NCBI GenBank assembly: GCA_016839845.1
Contig: JAEOTL010000105.1
Location: 1 to 40,864, forward strand
Direction: 5' to 3'
From: Promethearchaeota archaeon
Lineage (GTDB): Archaea > Asgardarchaeota > Lokiarchaeia > Sigynarchaeales > SOKP01
Length of the DNA stretch: 40,864 bases
Shown: piece after piece, positions 31,469 to 40,699 of the stretch
Position numbering within the stretch: position 1 is the first letter of the stretch
Layout: each line of letters starts with the position of its first letter
The notes under the pieces: generated by a model
What the model saw: only the letters and a program-made list of their open reading frames with translations
Databases searched by the model: none
What the model was told of the DNA's origin: nothing
Made by a program: the position numbers and the translations under genes

Positions 31469-33868
31469 TTGAAAGCTTATAACCATCCTAGACGAACTTC
31501 ACGATTAAAAGCAAATCTTTTGTCAAGTAAGTACGAGTTGTGTATTGAACGCTCGAGGTACTTCACAGAGATCTATAAAAAATATCCTGATGATCCAGAA
31601 ATTCTAAAGAGAGCAAAGGCAATTGCTCACACTTTAAAAAATATGACTATTTTCATTAGAGAGGATGAGCTCCTTGTTGGTAATGAAACAAGTAAAAATC
31701 TAGGTGAGAAAGTTAATCTTGATTTGTACTCGTATGATGGCACATTAAGTAAACGCAAGAATATTAAGAAATATGCCAGAAGGAAGGTACAACCCTTTCA
31801 AATGGAAGAAAATGAAATTGACGAGTTACTGGATTTACTTCCATATTGGAAAGGAAAAGCATTATATAGTGATATTATTCCCCAAAGGATTTATGATGAA
31901 AAACTTGTTACAGGATTAGACAGAATAGCTTCAACAGCTCCTAATATTGGCATAGTAAATGGAACTAATGAAGGACATATATGTATTGGATATGAGAAGC
32001 TTTTGAGATTAGGCTACACGGGTATAATACAAGAAGCAGAATCATTTCAATCAAAATTGAATAGAGATGATCCAGAATATATTGAAAAATTTAACTTTTA
32101 TACAGCAGTAAAACTCTATTATACGACTGCAATCGAATTTTCAAAAAGATATTCCGAGCTTGCGTTTAGTTTAGCAATTGAGGAGAAAGATAAAGAAAGG
32201 AAGAAGGAACTCAATATCATAGGGGAAATAATGAAAAAATTATCCGAAGAACCTGCTGATACTTTTTATGAGGCAATCCAGCTCATACATTTTACCCAAA
32301 ATATAATTAATGTCATTTATCAGAGAAGCGTTGTCGCATTAGGAAGATTGGATCAAATTCTTTGGCCATTTTATCTAGCTGATATAAAAAACAAAAAGAT
32401 TACCAAAGACTTTGCTTTAGAACTCATTGAAGAGTTAAACCTAAAGCTAACTTGGAATGTCACATTGCTTCCTACTGACTATACTTCAGTAGCAAACGCA
32501 CTAGGGCAGAATACGCAAACGATAACGATATCAGGAGTTGATAAGGATGGCAATGATGCTACCAATGAATTATCATACCTATTTCTCGAAGCGTATAGAA
32601 ATATTAAAGCACTCACAACAGATCTCTCAATAAGAATTCATAATAACACACCTGCTGAGTTTTTAGTGGCGGCCTTAAGTGTTTTTCAAAAAACATCAGG
32701 AATCGCTTTTTTCAATGATGAAATTATTATCCCCGCTATGAACCACGCGGGATATAATTTGGAGGATGCTAGAAATTATGCAATAATAGGATGTGTCGAG
32801 CCTACAAGTCAAGGAAATACGTATGCCGCCACAGGACGAATGTTTATAAATTTACCAGGAATATTAGAGCTTACATTAAATAATGGTTATTGCAACTTAA
32901 CTCAACAAACAAGCGGGTTAGAAACAGGGGATCCATCTAACTTTTTAACATTTAAGGCATTTTATGAGGCATTTTTACAGCAATTACATTATAACATTGA
33001 AAAATCGGTTAAAATTGCGCTAATTGGGGACGAAGAAACAACTAGATATTTCCAGCAGCCGTTTGTGTCTGCCCTTATTGATGGTTGCATTGAAAAGGGG
33101 CGTGATTATACTGCTGGTGGAGCTATATATAATTTTTCCTCTATTACGGCATATGGGTTTGCCACCTTAATAGATTCACTTTTTAATATCCAAAAAGCTG
33201 TTTATAAAGAAGAAGTAATTCCTTTAGCTGAATTGGTTCAAATATTAAACTCTAATTTTGAAGGACAAGAGAAACTACAACAAAAATTATTTCATCAATA
33301 CGAAAAATGGGGAAATGATAAAAAAGAGATTGATGATCTTGCTGGTAAGGTATGGGACTCATTCTGTACTGAAGTAAGGAATCATACATGCGCCAGAAAT
33401 GGTCAATATAATCCGGGGGCATATTCCATGGGAATCCATGTTATCGAGGGCTTTTTTACTCGAGCTTCTGCTAATGGTAGGAAAGCATTACAACCACTAT
33501 CAAACAGTCTCTCTCCCGTTAATGGAAGCGAACAAAATGGAATTACCGCAGCTCTTAATTCAGTAGCTAAATTAAATTATTCTTCCGCTCTTAATGGGGT
33601 TGCTGTTAACGTTAGAATTAACCCCCAAAATCTTTCGAATAAGGAAAAGGTTGAAAAACTAGTGGATCTACTTAAAGGATACTTTTCTTCAGGAGGGATG
33701 CAATTACAACCAACTGTAGTATCAACTGATACCTTGAGAGATGCCCAACTCCATCCTGAAGAATACAGTGATTTAATAGTTAAAGTTGGGGGATACAATG
33801 CTACTTTTACAGATCTTGGACCACAAATTCAAAATGACATTATTGATAGATTTGAACATATCTTGTAG
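31469..33868 (+). CDS. Glycyl radical enzyme (pyruvate formate-lyase/diol dehydratase-like family)
   Basis: 799 residues, typical for the family. Active-site motif GCVEPTSQG gives the thiyl Cys442 and the Glu444 seen in glycerol-dehydratase and choline-lyase type enzymes rather than the Cys-Cys of pyruvate formate-lyase. Near the C-terminus VKVGGYNATFTDL is the glycyl radical loop (consensus RVxGYxAxF), with Gly775 as the radical site. The N-terminal RTSRLKANLL and helical barrel are typical. It likely performs a C-O, C-N or C-C lyase reaction under strict anaerobiosis; substrate not determinable. Start TTG 31469. No activase is adjacent (the closest is at 25983). Alternative: uncharacterised archaeal GRE subfamily. 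Confidence 0.92.
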   Translation: MKAYNHPRRTSRLKANLLSSKYELCIERSRYFTEIYKKYPDDPEILKRAKAIAHTLKNMTIFIREDELLVGNETSKNLGEKVNLDLYSYDGTLSKRKNIKKYARRKVQPFQMEENEIDELLDLLPYWKGKALYSDIIPQRIYDEKLVTGLDRIASTAPNIGIVNGTNEGHICIGYEKLLRLGYTGIIQEAESFQSKLNRDDPEYIEKFNFYTAVKLYYTTAIEFSKRYSELAFSLAIEEKDKERKKELNIIGEIMKKLSEEPADTFYEAIQLIHFTQNIINVIYQRSVVALGRLDQILWPFYLADIKNKKITKDFALELIEELNLKLTWNVTLLPTDYTSVANALGQNTQTITISGVDKDGNDATNELSYLFLEAYRNIKALTTDLSIRIHNNTPAEFLVAALSVFQKTSGIAFFNDEIIIPAMNHAGYNLEDARNYAIIGCVEPTSQGNTYAATGRMFINLPGILELTLNNGYCNLTQQTSGLETGDPSNFLTFKAFYEAFLQQLHYNIEKSVKIALIGDEETTRYFQQPFVSALIDGCIEKGRDYTAGGAIYNFSSITAYGFATLIDSLFNIQKAVYKEEVIPLAELVQILNSNFEGQEKLQQKLFHQYEKWGNDKKEIDDLAGKVWDSFCTEVRNHTCARNGQYNPGAYSMGIHVIEGFFTRASANGRKALQPLSNSLSPVNGSEQNGITAALNSVAKLNYSSALNGVAVNVRINPQNLSNKEKVEKLVDLLKGYFSSGGMQLQPTVVSTDTLRDAQLHPEEYSDLIVKVGGYNATFTDLGPQIQNDIIDRFEHIL

Positions 33869-33962
33869 AAGACCTCAAATAGAATTCTCTACAGCAATAG
33901 TATCCCCTAAGATAACTATACATAATTGATTTTCAATACATATTGTAAATTGAGAGAGAAAG

Positions 33963-33970
33963 TTTATATA
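33963..33970 (+). promoter_or_regulatory. TATA box of the first zinc-ribbon membrane gene
   Basis: TTTATATA preceded by GAGAGAAAG (BRE-like). Expected transcription start ~33995, giving a ~43-nt leader to ATG 34039. Confidence 0.5.
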
Positions 33971-34038
33971 GCAAGATATTCAATATTATTAACTGATCCT
34001 AGTTCAATATGAATTACAGATTTCAAAAGGGAAAAAGA

Positions 34039-34608
34039 ATGTTTTGCTCGAATTGTGGTGTAGAATTACAAGTGGCGAGTCAAAAATTTTGCCATAATTG
34101 TGGAATGGAAGTTTTTACCTCGGTTAAACCAACAAGCTATAAAACTGAGCCCGTTCAACCTGCGGGACCCCCAAAAGTTCAATACGCCCCGGTTAGACCC
34201 CAATACACTCCTGTTAAACCGCAGTATGCTCCTGTTAGACAAATCCAGAGAGGAGCACCTGGGAAATTTTCAAAGTTATGCCTTGGCCTAGCCATAACCT
34301 CTATCGTTATTGGGGTTGTTTCCTTAGTAATTGGGTATAATTCTATGATGTTCTTCATGTATCCGTATTATAATATAGGAAGAAGGGTAGTTCTGCTGAT
34401 TGTACTTTTGTTTATGAGGATAGGAGGATTGATAATGGGTGTATTTTCCAAAATTAACAGTTCAAAAGCAGAAATATTCGAACCCTTTAATGATGTTGAG
34501 AGAGCTGGAAGTATCTTCTCGATTTTTGGAATCATCATAAATGGGATAGGTCTTTTCTTATCTTTTATCGGGCCCTATTCGATTTTTACTGTCCCAATGT
34601 ATATGTAA
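34039..34608 (+). CDS. Zinc-ribbon membrane protein, tandem copy 1
   Basis: About 189 residues. N-terminal zinc ribbon MFCSNCG...FCHNCG (C3, C6, C18, C21), a Pro/Gln-rich linker with near-repeats QYAPVRP, QYTPVKP, QYAPVRQ, then a hydrophobic domain with three or four TM helices (LAITSIVIGVVSLVIGY, VLLIVLLFMRIGGLIMGVF, FSIFGIIINGIGLFLSFIG). An in-frame ATG at 34009 would add ten residues, but the paralogue at 34752 starts exactly at MYCSSCG and AAAGGGAAAAAG precedes ATG 34039, so 34039 is preferred. Membrane-bound, function unknown. Confidence 0.75.
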   Translation: MFCSNCGVELQVASQKFCHNCGMEVFTSVKPTSYKTEPVQPAGPPKVQYAPVRPQYTPVKPQYAPVRQIQRGAPGKFSKLCLGLAITSIVIGVVSLVIGYNSMMFFMYPYYNIGRRVVLLIVLLFMRIGGLIMGVFSKINSSKAEIFEPFNDVERAGSIFSIFGIIINGIGLFLSFIGPYSIFTVPMYM

Positions 34609-34689
34609 AGTAGGATAAAAAATCCTTATTTTACTTAAAAACCATAAATGTCTGTTTAGACAAAATTGAGAAAATTTAAAAAGCAAGCA

Positions 34690-34700
34690 ATTTATTATAA
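34690..34700 (+). promoter_or_regulatory. TATA-like box of tandem copy 2
   Basis: TTTATTATAAA about 55 nt upstream of ATG 34752, with AAGTGGGA as probable ribosome site; the copies therefore appear to have separate promoters. Confidence 0.35.
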
Positions 34701-34751
34701 AGAGCTTATCCAAAGTACAATATTGATTTATAAATTCAAGTGGGAAAATAA

Positions 34752-35267
34752 ATGTATTGTTCAAGTTGTGGTGAAGAAATACAAGAAACAGGTCAAAAAT
34801 ATTGCTCTAATTGTGGTGCTGAAATAATAACCACTCCCAAAGCAAATTATTACAATGAAGAAACCCTTCAACCTGAAGCAACCCAAAAAATTCAGTATGC
34901 TCCCGTTAGACCGCAGGGTGATTTACCAGAGGGTGCTACCGGGAAGTATTCAAAAATGTGCCTAGCATTAGCTTTAATTTCTATTGGAGTAGGTATAGTA
35001 TCTTTAATTATTGGTTATAATTCTTTAAGGTTTTACTCTTGGCCTTATATGGGAGCACGGATAGTAGTGATTATTACAATGGTTCTTTTACGAGTTGGAG
35101 GGTTAATCATGGGGATATTTTCTAAAGTGAATAGCTCAAAAGCAGAAAGATTTGAACCTTATAACGATGTTGAGAAAGCGGGGAGTATTTTTGGGATTTT
35201 CGGGATTATCATTAATGGTATAGGGCTGTACATGGCCTTTAATTTCTTAATTCCTTATATATTTTAG
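34752..35267 (+). CDS. Zinc-ribbon membrane protein, tandem copy 2
   Basis: 171 residues, clearly paralogous to the previous gene: zinc ribbon MYCSSCG...YCSNCG (C3, C6, C18, C21), a shorter linker with a single QYAPVRPQ unit, then the same TM domain, with conserved blocks KVNSSKAERFEPYNDVEKAG and FGIFGIIINGIGLY. The linker repeat count is the main difference. Soluble zinc-ribbon part likely faces the cytosol. Function unknown; tandem duplication is evident. Confidence 0.78.
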   Translation: MYCSSCGEEIQETGQKYCSNCGAEIITTPKANYYNEETLQPEATQKIQYAPVRPQGDLPEGATGKYSKMCLALALISIGVGIVSLIIGYNSLRFYSWPYMGARIVVIITMVLLRVGGLIMGIFSKVNSSKAERFEPYNDVEKAGSIFGIFGIIINGIGLYMAFNFLIPYIF

Positions 35268-35325
35268 ACAATAAATTCATAGAAGTGGAAATAAAAATAA
35301 TAATACATTAAAATTATTATAAAAT

Positions 35326-35838
35326 TTGCCATCTTGTTATTTTTGTAATAAGGATGTTGATGTAATACCATATAGATGTACTTATTGTGGTATGCTATTC
35401 TGCGATATCCATCGTTTACCTGAGAATCATAAATGTCCTTTTGATTTAAAAACTACTTCTGATTTAGGAGAAAAAATAAACAAGTCTCAAGTTATCTACC
35501 AAGATGCACTTGATTTTATAGAAAAGGACTTAACTGTAGCAAAGATTTATGATTTTGTTACTACAAGACAAATGGACGATAAAGAGGCTTTAGAATTATT
35601 AACTTTCTTAATTGAAACCAGTGAGAAAGTGGAAATACGGATGAATAGCATTCTCGCCTTCAAAGTTTTAAATCTGAAAAGTGATGGTGTCTTTCAAACT
35701 CTTGAGAGATGTGTCCTCTCTGAGGATAATCTTGACGTGATAAATACAGCATTTGGTGTATTGCATGTATTATTCCCCAAAGAGAGTAAAAATATAATCG
35801 AATGGGTCAAAAAAGAGAAAAATATTAAAGAAACATAA
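35326..35838 (+). CDS. AN1-type zinc finger protein with helical C-terminal domain
   Basis: 170 residues. AN1 finger is complete: C4-x2-C7, C18-x2-C21-x4-C26-x2-H29-x5-H35-x-C37, with the HRLPENHKC ending. AN1 fingers in eukaryotes link to ubiquitin/p97 and stress responses (ZFAND family) and are also present in archaea. The rest (~50-170) is helical, with a HEAT-like look (EIRMNSILAFKVLNLK; VINTAFGVLHVLF). TTG 35326 is the only plausible start, placing the finger at the N-terminus as in the family. The MBL gene follows after 55 nt with its own promoter-like sequence. Confidence 0.85.
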   Translation: MPSCYFCNKDVDVIPYRCTYCGMLFCDIHRLPENHKCPFDLKTTSDLGEKINKSQVIYQDALDFIEKDLTVAKIYDFVTTRQMDDKEALELLTFLIETSEKVEIRMNSILAFKVLNLKSDGVFQTLERCVLSEDNLDVINTAFGVLHVLFPKESKNIIEWVKKEKNIKET

Positions 35839-35893
35839 ATAAATAGAGAACATATTCATATCTCGAATTTAATATTTTAATCGTGAATTTATT

Positions 35894-36721
35894 ATGAGCA
35901 TAACATATGAATTAGAAGAAATCTCCTCCCTGACAGTCGCCAATACCACTGGAGAAGGTCGCGGAAACGCTGGGGGGATTGCGTTAAGAAATTTTTGTAT
36001 AGCTATTGACAGTACCATGTATGTTAAAACTGCCGAAATCATGCGCAAAAATCTCGAACAAAAATTTGGGGTACCTGTAAAATTCTTGATAATAACTCAT
36101 TATCATGGAGACCATATTTTTGGAATTAAAGCATTTAGAGATATTTGCGTTTTGAGTAGTGAAATAACATCAAAAATAATGGTAAATGACGAGACTAAGT
36201 CTCGATATGCAGGATTTATAAAAGGATTAGAAGCTGAAGGCCCACTCGGTGAAGGTGTTGAGTATATTGTTCCCAACCTCCTATTTAAAAATACACTTAC
36301 CATTCAAGATGATGATTTACGTATCGAAATATTTCACACAGGTGGCCATACAGCGGGTTCTAGTTTTATTTCCTTTCCACACGAGAAAATAGTCTTCGCA
36401 GGAGATTTAATTTTTGAAAATACTTTTCCTTATGCGGGAGACCCGAGCTGTAATCCTGAACTGTTAATTAAAGCATTGGAGCAAATGCGAGAGATTAATG
36501 CGGACATATACATCCCTGGACACGGACCGATAATGAAAGGTGCGAATTCTTTGGATAGACATATTTCCTTCTATAAGGATCTTAGAACTATTATTAATGA
36601 TGCGATTAGAGACAATGTTGATGTAGGCAAAATTGAGGTTCCAGATATCTTTGGGGAACCTGATGAAGGACGCAAAAGTATGACTGTAAATACTTGGTTA
36701 AATTTTTATAAAAACAAATAA
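35894..36721 (+). CDS. MBL-fold metallo-hydrolase
   Basis: 275 residues. THYHGDHIFG metal motif (~74-82), GGHTAGSSFISF with the next His, FAGDLIFENTFPYAGDPS with the bridging Asp, and PGHGPIM with the last His: full binuclear centre. It looks like the beta-lactamase-like 'SoxH/quinoprotein-relay' or lactonase-like branch rather than glyoxalase II; substrate unknown. C-terminal tail with a conserved-looking MTVNTWLNFY. Promoter-like AATTTAATATTTT at ~35866-35878 gives leaderless spacing to ATG. Confidence 0.85.
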   Translation: MSITYELEEISSLTVANTTGEGRGNAGGIALRNFCIAIDSTMYVKTAEIMRKNLEQKFGVPVKFLIITHYHGDHIFGIKAFRDICVLSSEITSKIMVNDETKSRYAGFIKGLEAEGPLGEGVEYIVPNLLFKNTLTIQDDDLRIEIFHTGGHTAGSSFISFPHEKIVFAGDLIFENTFPYAGDPSCNPELLIKALEQMREINADIYIPGHGPIMKGANSLDRHISFYKDLRTIINDAIRDNVDVGKIEVPDIFGEPDEGRKSMTVNTWLNFYKNK

Positions 36722-36727
36722 GCGTAT

Positions 36728-36766
36728 ATTTTTTTTCCCTAATTATTTTTCATTCATCTTTTTTTA
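36728..36766. terminator. T-rich convergent terminator region
   Basis: Runs of eight T, five T and seven T just past the MBL stop codon, before the convergent MFS stop. No hairpin needed in archaea; it could serve the plus-strand gene. Confidence 0.4.
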
Positions 36767-36783
36767 AATCATTATTATCATTT

Positions 36784-38028
36784 TTACGAACCTATTATTG
36801 GGGCATCATAATCAATACTACGAATTCCCTTTGACAAGTAAGGTATAATGGTGACTATTATACTGGCTAATGCGCATATAAAATATAATGGAGCTACTCC
36901 TAACAGTTCACTCAAAGGTCCGGCGACAATCGCCCCTAGTGGTGTCGCTACCATCATCAATAGGTTGAGAGTTGAGGATACTCGTCCCATTTTATCAAGT
37001 GGAACGGTGGTCTGAATAACTGTCATAACAATATTGTTTATTATCGGCATGATGAGCCCCATAATTAACAAACCTATTTGAATCATTATAAACACCCCTA
37101 TTGGAGCAAGAGCATATAACAGATAACCTATATTAGTAAGCATTATTCCCATAAAAATTATCTGTATTTTATTCTTCCAATGTTTTTTAATGGATACAAC
37201 CACCGACCCTACAATCATTCCTCCTTGAAGGATCATATTATTTAGAGCTAAGGTAAAATTATTTCCACCGTGTATATTTTTTATAAAAAAGGGTGCTAAC
37301 GTCATTGATGGTTGAGATAATAACATTAATAACATAGCAAGTAACATAATCACCAAGAGACCGGGTATGGTTTTTATAATTGATAAACCTTCCTTAATTT
37401 CTCTTCCAAAGGAATTCCTCCCTTCACTTTTAATTTTACTCCGTATTCTAGGTGCTTTGAGTTTTATAAGAGGAGGTAACGCGATAAAGAAAGTTATTAC
37501 ATCTATCCATAAAATAAATTTTATGGGAATAAAGAATAATAATGTAGCACCAACGGCAGGCCCAACAAATTGAACAATTCCAAGAAATAAATACCGAACA
37601 CCATTGATTCTACTCAATTTATCCCTAGGAATCATGGAAGGAATGATAGCGCTTATTGTAGGCATATGAAATCCTTGACACACACTTCGAAGCCCTAGCA
37701 AGAGAAAAATAACCCAAAGAATCGTAAATTCGAAAATGAAAAAGAATGCCATTATAGTGGTAAATAACGCGAGCAATGAATCAGTAACTAATATAATTTT
37801 TTTCCGATCATACCTGTCTGAAATAACCCCTGCGAAAGGAAAGACGATTAATGTAGGGATTAAAAATATAAAATTCGCAATTGAAAGCATTACGGGACTT
37901 CCCGTCACATCATTAATCCACACAAAAATTACAAAAAAAATAACTAACGATCCCAATAATGAAAATAACTGCCCCACAAAAAAAAGCATATAACTTTTCA
38001 ATGTTTCTTGAGATGCTATCTCTTCCAC
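36784..38028 (-). CDS. MFS exporter (EntS/MFS_3-like), array copy A
   Basis: 414 residues, 12 hydrophobic helices. Motif A between helices 2 and 3 is present (GVISDRYDRKKIILVTDS), as is the family segment RDKLSRINGVRYLF and a late QTTVPLDKMGRVSS. This branch (MFS_3, enterobactin-exporter-like) expels small molecules by proton antiport; substrate unknown. GTG start at 38028 (GTGGAAGAG). Nearest homologues are the next two genes. It is the last of the array as transcribed, 79 nt after copy B. Confidence 0.88.
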   Translation of the reverse strand: MEEIASQETLKSYMLFFVGQLFSLLGSLVIFFVIFVWINDVTGSPVMLSIANFIFLIPTLIVFPFAGVISDRYDRKKIILVTDSLLALFTTIMAFFFIFEFTILWVIFLLLGLRSVCQGFHMPTISAIIPSMIPRDKLSRINGVRYLFLGIVQFVGPAVGATLLFFIPIKFILWIDVITFFIALPPLIKLKAPRIRSKIKSEGRNSFGREIKEGLSIIKTIPGLLVIMLLAMLLMLLSQPSMTLAPFFIKNIHGGNNFTLALNNMILQGGMIVGSVVVSIKKHWKNKIQIIFMGIMLTNIGYLLYALAPIGVFIMIQIGLLIMGLIMPIINNIVMTVIQTTVPLDKMGRVSSTLNLLMMVATPLGAIVAGPLSELLGVAPLYFICALASIIVTIIPYLSKGIRSIDYDAPIIGS

Positions 38029-38107
38029 TTAGGATTAACTCATTATTATGTTAAGTTTTATGACAAAATATTAGTTAGGATTTGAATGTTATCAAATGTT
38101 TTTCAAA

Positions 38108-39346
38108 CTACTCATTGTTGATTGCATGATTATTTTCTCTCCTCGCAGCAATCCACCACAGGATAAGAGTAATAATAACACCAGTAATCGAAAAGTAAAG
38201 AAATAAATTAGGAACTCCGAACAGCTCTGCTAATGGTCCTACAATTATCGCTCCAATTGGGGAGATAGCTGACGAGATTGCCCAATCGATAGAGGATATT
38301 CGCCCCATTTTATCTGACGGTACTTTTAGTTGCATGATAGTTAAATAAATTGTATTTATTATAGGAACAATCAAACCAAAAATAGCAGCCGCAATACTCA
38401 TGAGTATGAAATTTCTATATGGAGAAATGGCAATTATCCCATAGGATATCATTAAGAGGAGTTCACCTAAAAAGTAGATGAAGGTGCTATGCTTCCAATT
38501 CTTTTTTATTGAAGAAATTAATGCCCCCAAAAGCATTCCCCCATTCATAAATGCAAATATTAGAGCTAAATGTGCTGCGGTTCCGTCATGATCAAATTTT
38601 ATAAAATAAGGCAGTAAAATACCCCATGGTCTTAATAAAAAGTTAATGAACATCGAAATTAAGAGCATCATAAACACAGTTGGAATTAATTTGAGGGTGC
38701 GATATCCTTCCTTAAAATCTTTCAGAAACGATCGCTTTTTACCTTCCTCTTCTTCTTTTTTGACTCGCGGTATTTTGGCAAGTAGGAGAGGAATGAGAGC
38801 AATAGCAAATGTTAATGGATCAACCCAAAGTATAACGTTGATAGGCAGGAATGATAAAAAAGTTGCACCTAAAATTGGACCAATAATTTGCATGAAACTG
38901 GTGAAGAAGAAATTTACCCCATTCATCCGACTTAATTTTTCTTTCGGAACCATGGTGGGAACAATCGCACCTACGGTAGGTATATGGAATCCTTGAAAAA
39001 ATCCGAGCACTCCGTTAAGTGCGATAATCAGAATAGGATTGGCTAAGTTAAAACTAAATAAAAGAATAATTATAACCATAACGCCTGCTAGGGATGAATC
39101 TGCCACTAATATAATTTTTTTACGATCCCATCTATCAATTAACACCCCAGCAACAGATATTACGATTGTCATTGGTAAAACATTTAAAAAACTCGCAATT
39201 GAAAGCAAAATTGTGCTGCCAGTAGTTTCAGTTATCCACCATATAATTGCAAATTGTGTAATTGATGAACCTAATACTGAGGCTAATTGCCCCGCCCAAA
39301 AAACAAGGTAACTTCTAAATGTACTATTATTCACTAATTCTACCAT
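38108..39346 (-). CDS. MFS exporter, array copy B
   Basis: About 412 residues from ATG 39346; the longest frame starts at 39373 (421 residues) and would overlap copy C by 8 nt. The 39346 start aligns with copies A and C (MVELVNNSTF vs MEQIANNTTF) and follows GAGATGA. 12 TM helices, motif A GVLIDRWDRKKIILVADS, and QLKVPSDKMGRISS. A Lys/Glu-rich central cytosolic loop (KKEEEEGKKRSF). Same exporter subfamily. Co-transcribed with copy C. Confidence 0.87.
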   Translation of the reverse strand: MVELVNNSTFRSYLVFWAGQLASVLGSSITQFAIIWWITETTGSTILLSIASFLNVLPMTIVISVAGVLIDRWDRKKIILVADSSLAGVMVIIILLFSFNLANPILIIALNGVLGFFQGFHIPTVGAIVPTMVPKEKLSRMNGVNFFFTSFMQIIGPILGATFLSFLPINVILWVDPLTFAIALIPLLLAKIPRVKKEEEEGKKRSFLKDFKEGYRTLKLIPTVFMMLLISMFINFLLRPWGILLPYFIKFDHDGTAAHLALIFAFMNGGMLLGALISSIKKNWKHSTFIYFLGELLLMISYGIIAISPYRNFILMSIAAAIFGLIVPIINTIYLTIMQLKVPSDKMGRISSIDWAISSAISPIGAIIVGPLAELFGVPNLFLYFSITGVIITLILWWIAARRENNHAINNE

Positions 39347-39365
39347 ATTTTTTTCATCTCTTAGA

Positions 39366-40652
39366 TTAACCATTTAATTTTTCAATTTCCCCATTTATTC
39401 GTTCAATTTCTTTTTCAGAATCAATATCGACTTTTCTTATACTTGTAAAGCACCAAAAACTAATTACAACAAATATCCCAATTAAAGAACAGAAGAAAAA
39501 TAACATTGGCATGCCTAATAAAAGTGCTAAAGGTCCAGAGATTAATGTACCTAACGGATTTATAACTGAAACTAATGTATGTGTGAGTGATGTAACTCTT
39601 CCCTGTTTATCTACGGGGACTGATGATTGTACGAATGTTAGATACAGAGAATTTGCTATTGGTAAATTAAAACCTAAAACTAATCCACCTAATCCCAAGA
39701 TGAAATAGAAACCAGATGGTGCCAATGACAATATTAAATAACCTCCCATTGCAGCAGCAATTGTGATAAAAATAACTCGTATTTTGTTATTCCATTTCTT
39801 TTTAATAGATGTAAAAATTGCCCCAGAAATCATTCCGCCAGTGAAAATCATTTGTACTAAAGCAATATGACCAGAACCTCCATTATGAACATTGATTATA
39901 AATAGCGCCAAGAGTGACTGTGCGGGGGTTATTAAAAAGTTTAAAACCATAGCTAATAGCATTATAATTATTAAACCAGGTATAAATTTAAGTGTCTTAA
40001 GCCCCATTTTAAATTCTTGTATGAATGAACTCTTTTTTACAGCTTTGTTTGAGTGATTAACTTTCGAAATGGATGGGACTATGATCAAAACTAATGGAAC
40101 TAGGGCAATAAAGAATGTTATTATGTCAATCCAGAATATCATATACGGTGAGAAAATAATTAATAAGACTGCTGCAAGAAAAGGTGATAAGATTTGAAGT
40201 ACTCCTGAAAAGAGATATGATATTCCATTAACACGGGACAACTTTTCCTTAGGAACCATCATCGGGACAATTGCATTTACTGCGGGAACGTGAAATGCTT
40301 GGAAAAATGCCCGTATGCTGATGAACATGTAAATAACCCAAAAATTTGTTATTCCAAATTGGAAAAACAAGATGAGCATCAATGTTGCAGCTGCTTGTAA
40401 TGAATCGACAAGAATTATTAGATGTTTTCGATTTATTCTGTCAGTGATAACCCCAGCAATCGGCATGACTATTGTCATTATCAAGAGATGTAGAAAATAC
40501 GCAAACGCAGAGATTACAGGATCTCCATACACATCTGCTATCCAAAATGTGATAACGAAAACAACGACCGAAGAACCAAGCATTGAAAATAGTTGCCCGA
40601 CCCAAAATATCATGTAACTTTTAAAAGTCGTGTTATTCGCAATTTGCTCCAT
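39366..40652 (-). CDS. MFS exporter, array copy C
   Basis: 428 residues, ATG start with GGAAAA upstream. 12 TM helices, motif A GVITDRINRKHLIILVDS, FVQSSVPVDKQGRVTS, and a cytosolic tail ISIRKVDxDSEKE-like (SIRKVDIDSEKEIERINGEI) not found in copies A and B but shared with copy D. Same subfamily as A and B; likely proton-driven export. It starts 47 nt after copy D. Confidence 0.87.
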   Translation of the reverse strand: MEQIANNTTFKSYMIFWVGQLFSMLGSSVVVFVITFWIADVYGDPVISAFAYFLHLLIMTIVMPIAGVITDRINRKHLIILVDSLQAAATLMLILFFQFGITNFWVIYMFISIRAFFQAFHVPAVNAIVPMMVPKEKLSRVNGISYLFSGVLQILSPFLAAVLLIIFSPYMIFWIDIITFFIALVPLVLIIVPSISKVNHSNKAVKKSSFIQEFKMGLKTLKFIPGLIIIMLLAMVLNFLITPAQSLLALFIINVHNGGSGHIALVQMIFTGGMISGAIFTSIKKKWNNKIRVIFITIAAAMGGYLILSLAPSGFYFILGLGGLVLGFNLPIANSLYLTFVQSSVPVDKQGRVTSLTHTLVSVINPLGTLISGPLALLLGMPMLFFFCSLIGIFVVISFWCFTSIRKVDIDSEKEIERINGEIEKLNG

Positions 40653-40699
40653 GATTTTTCCGTTTATTTGTTTTTAGAATAAAAAATTTAAAAAAAAAA

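Noticed and set aside
25983..33868. Radical SAM activase and glycyl radical enzyme as a single functional operon
   Set aside because: Five other genes, several on the opposite strand, lie between; the activase equally fits NrdG for ribonucleotide reductase.
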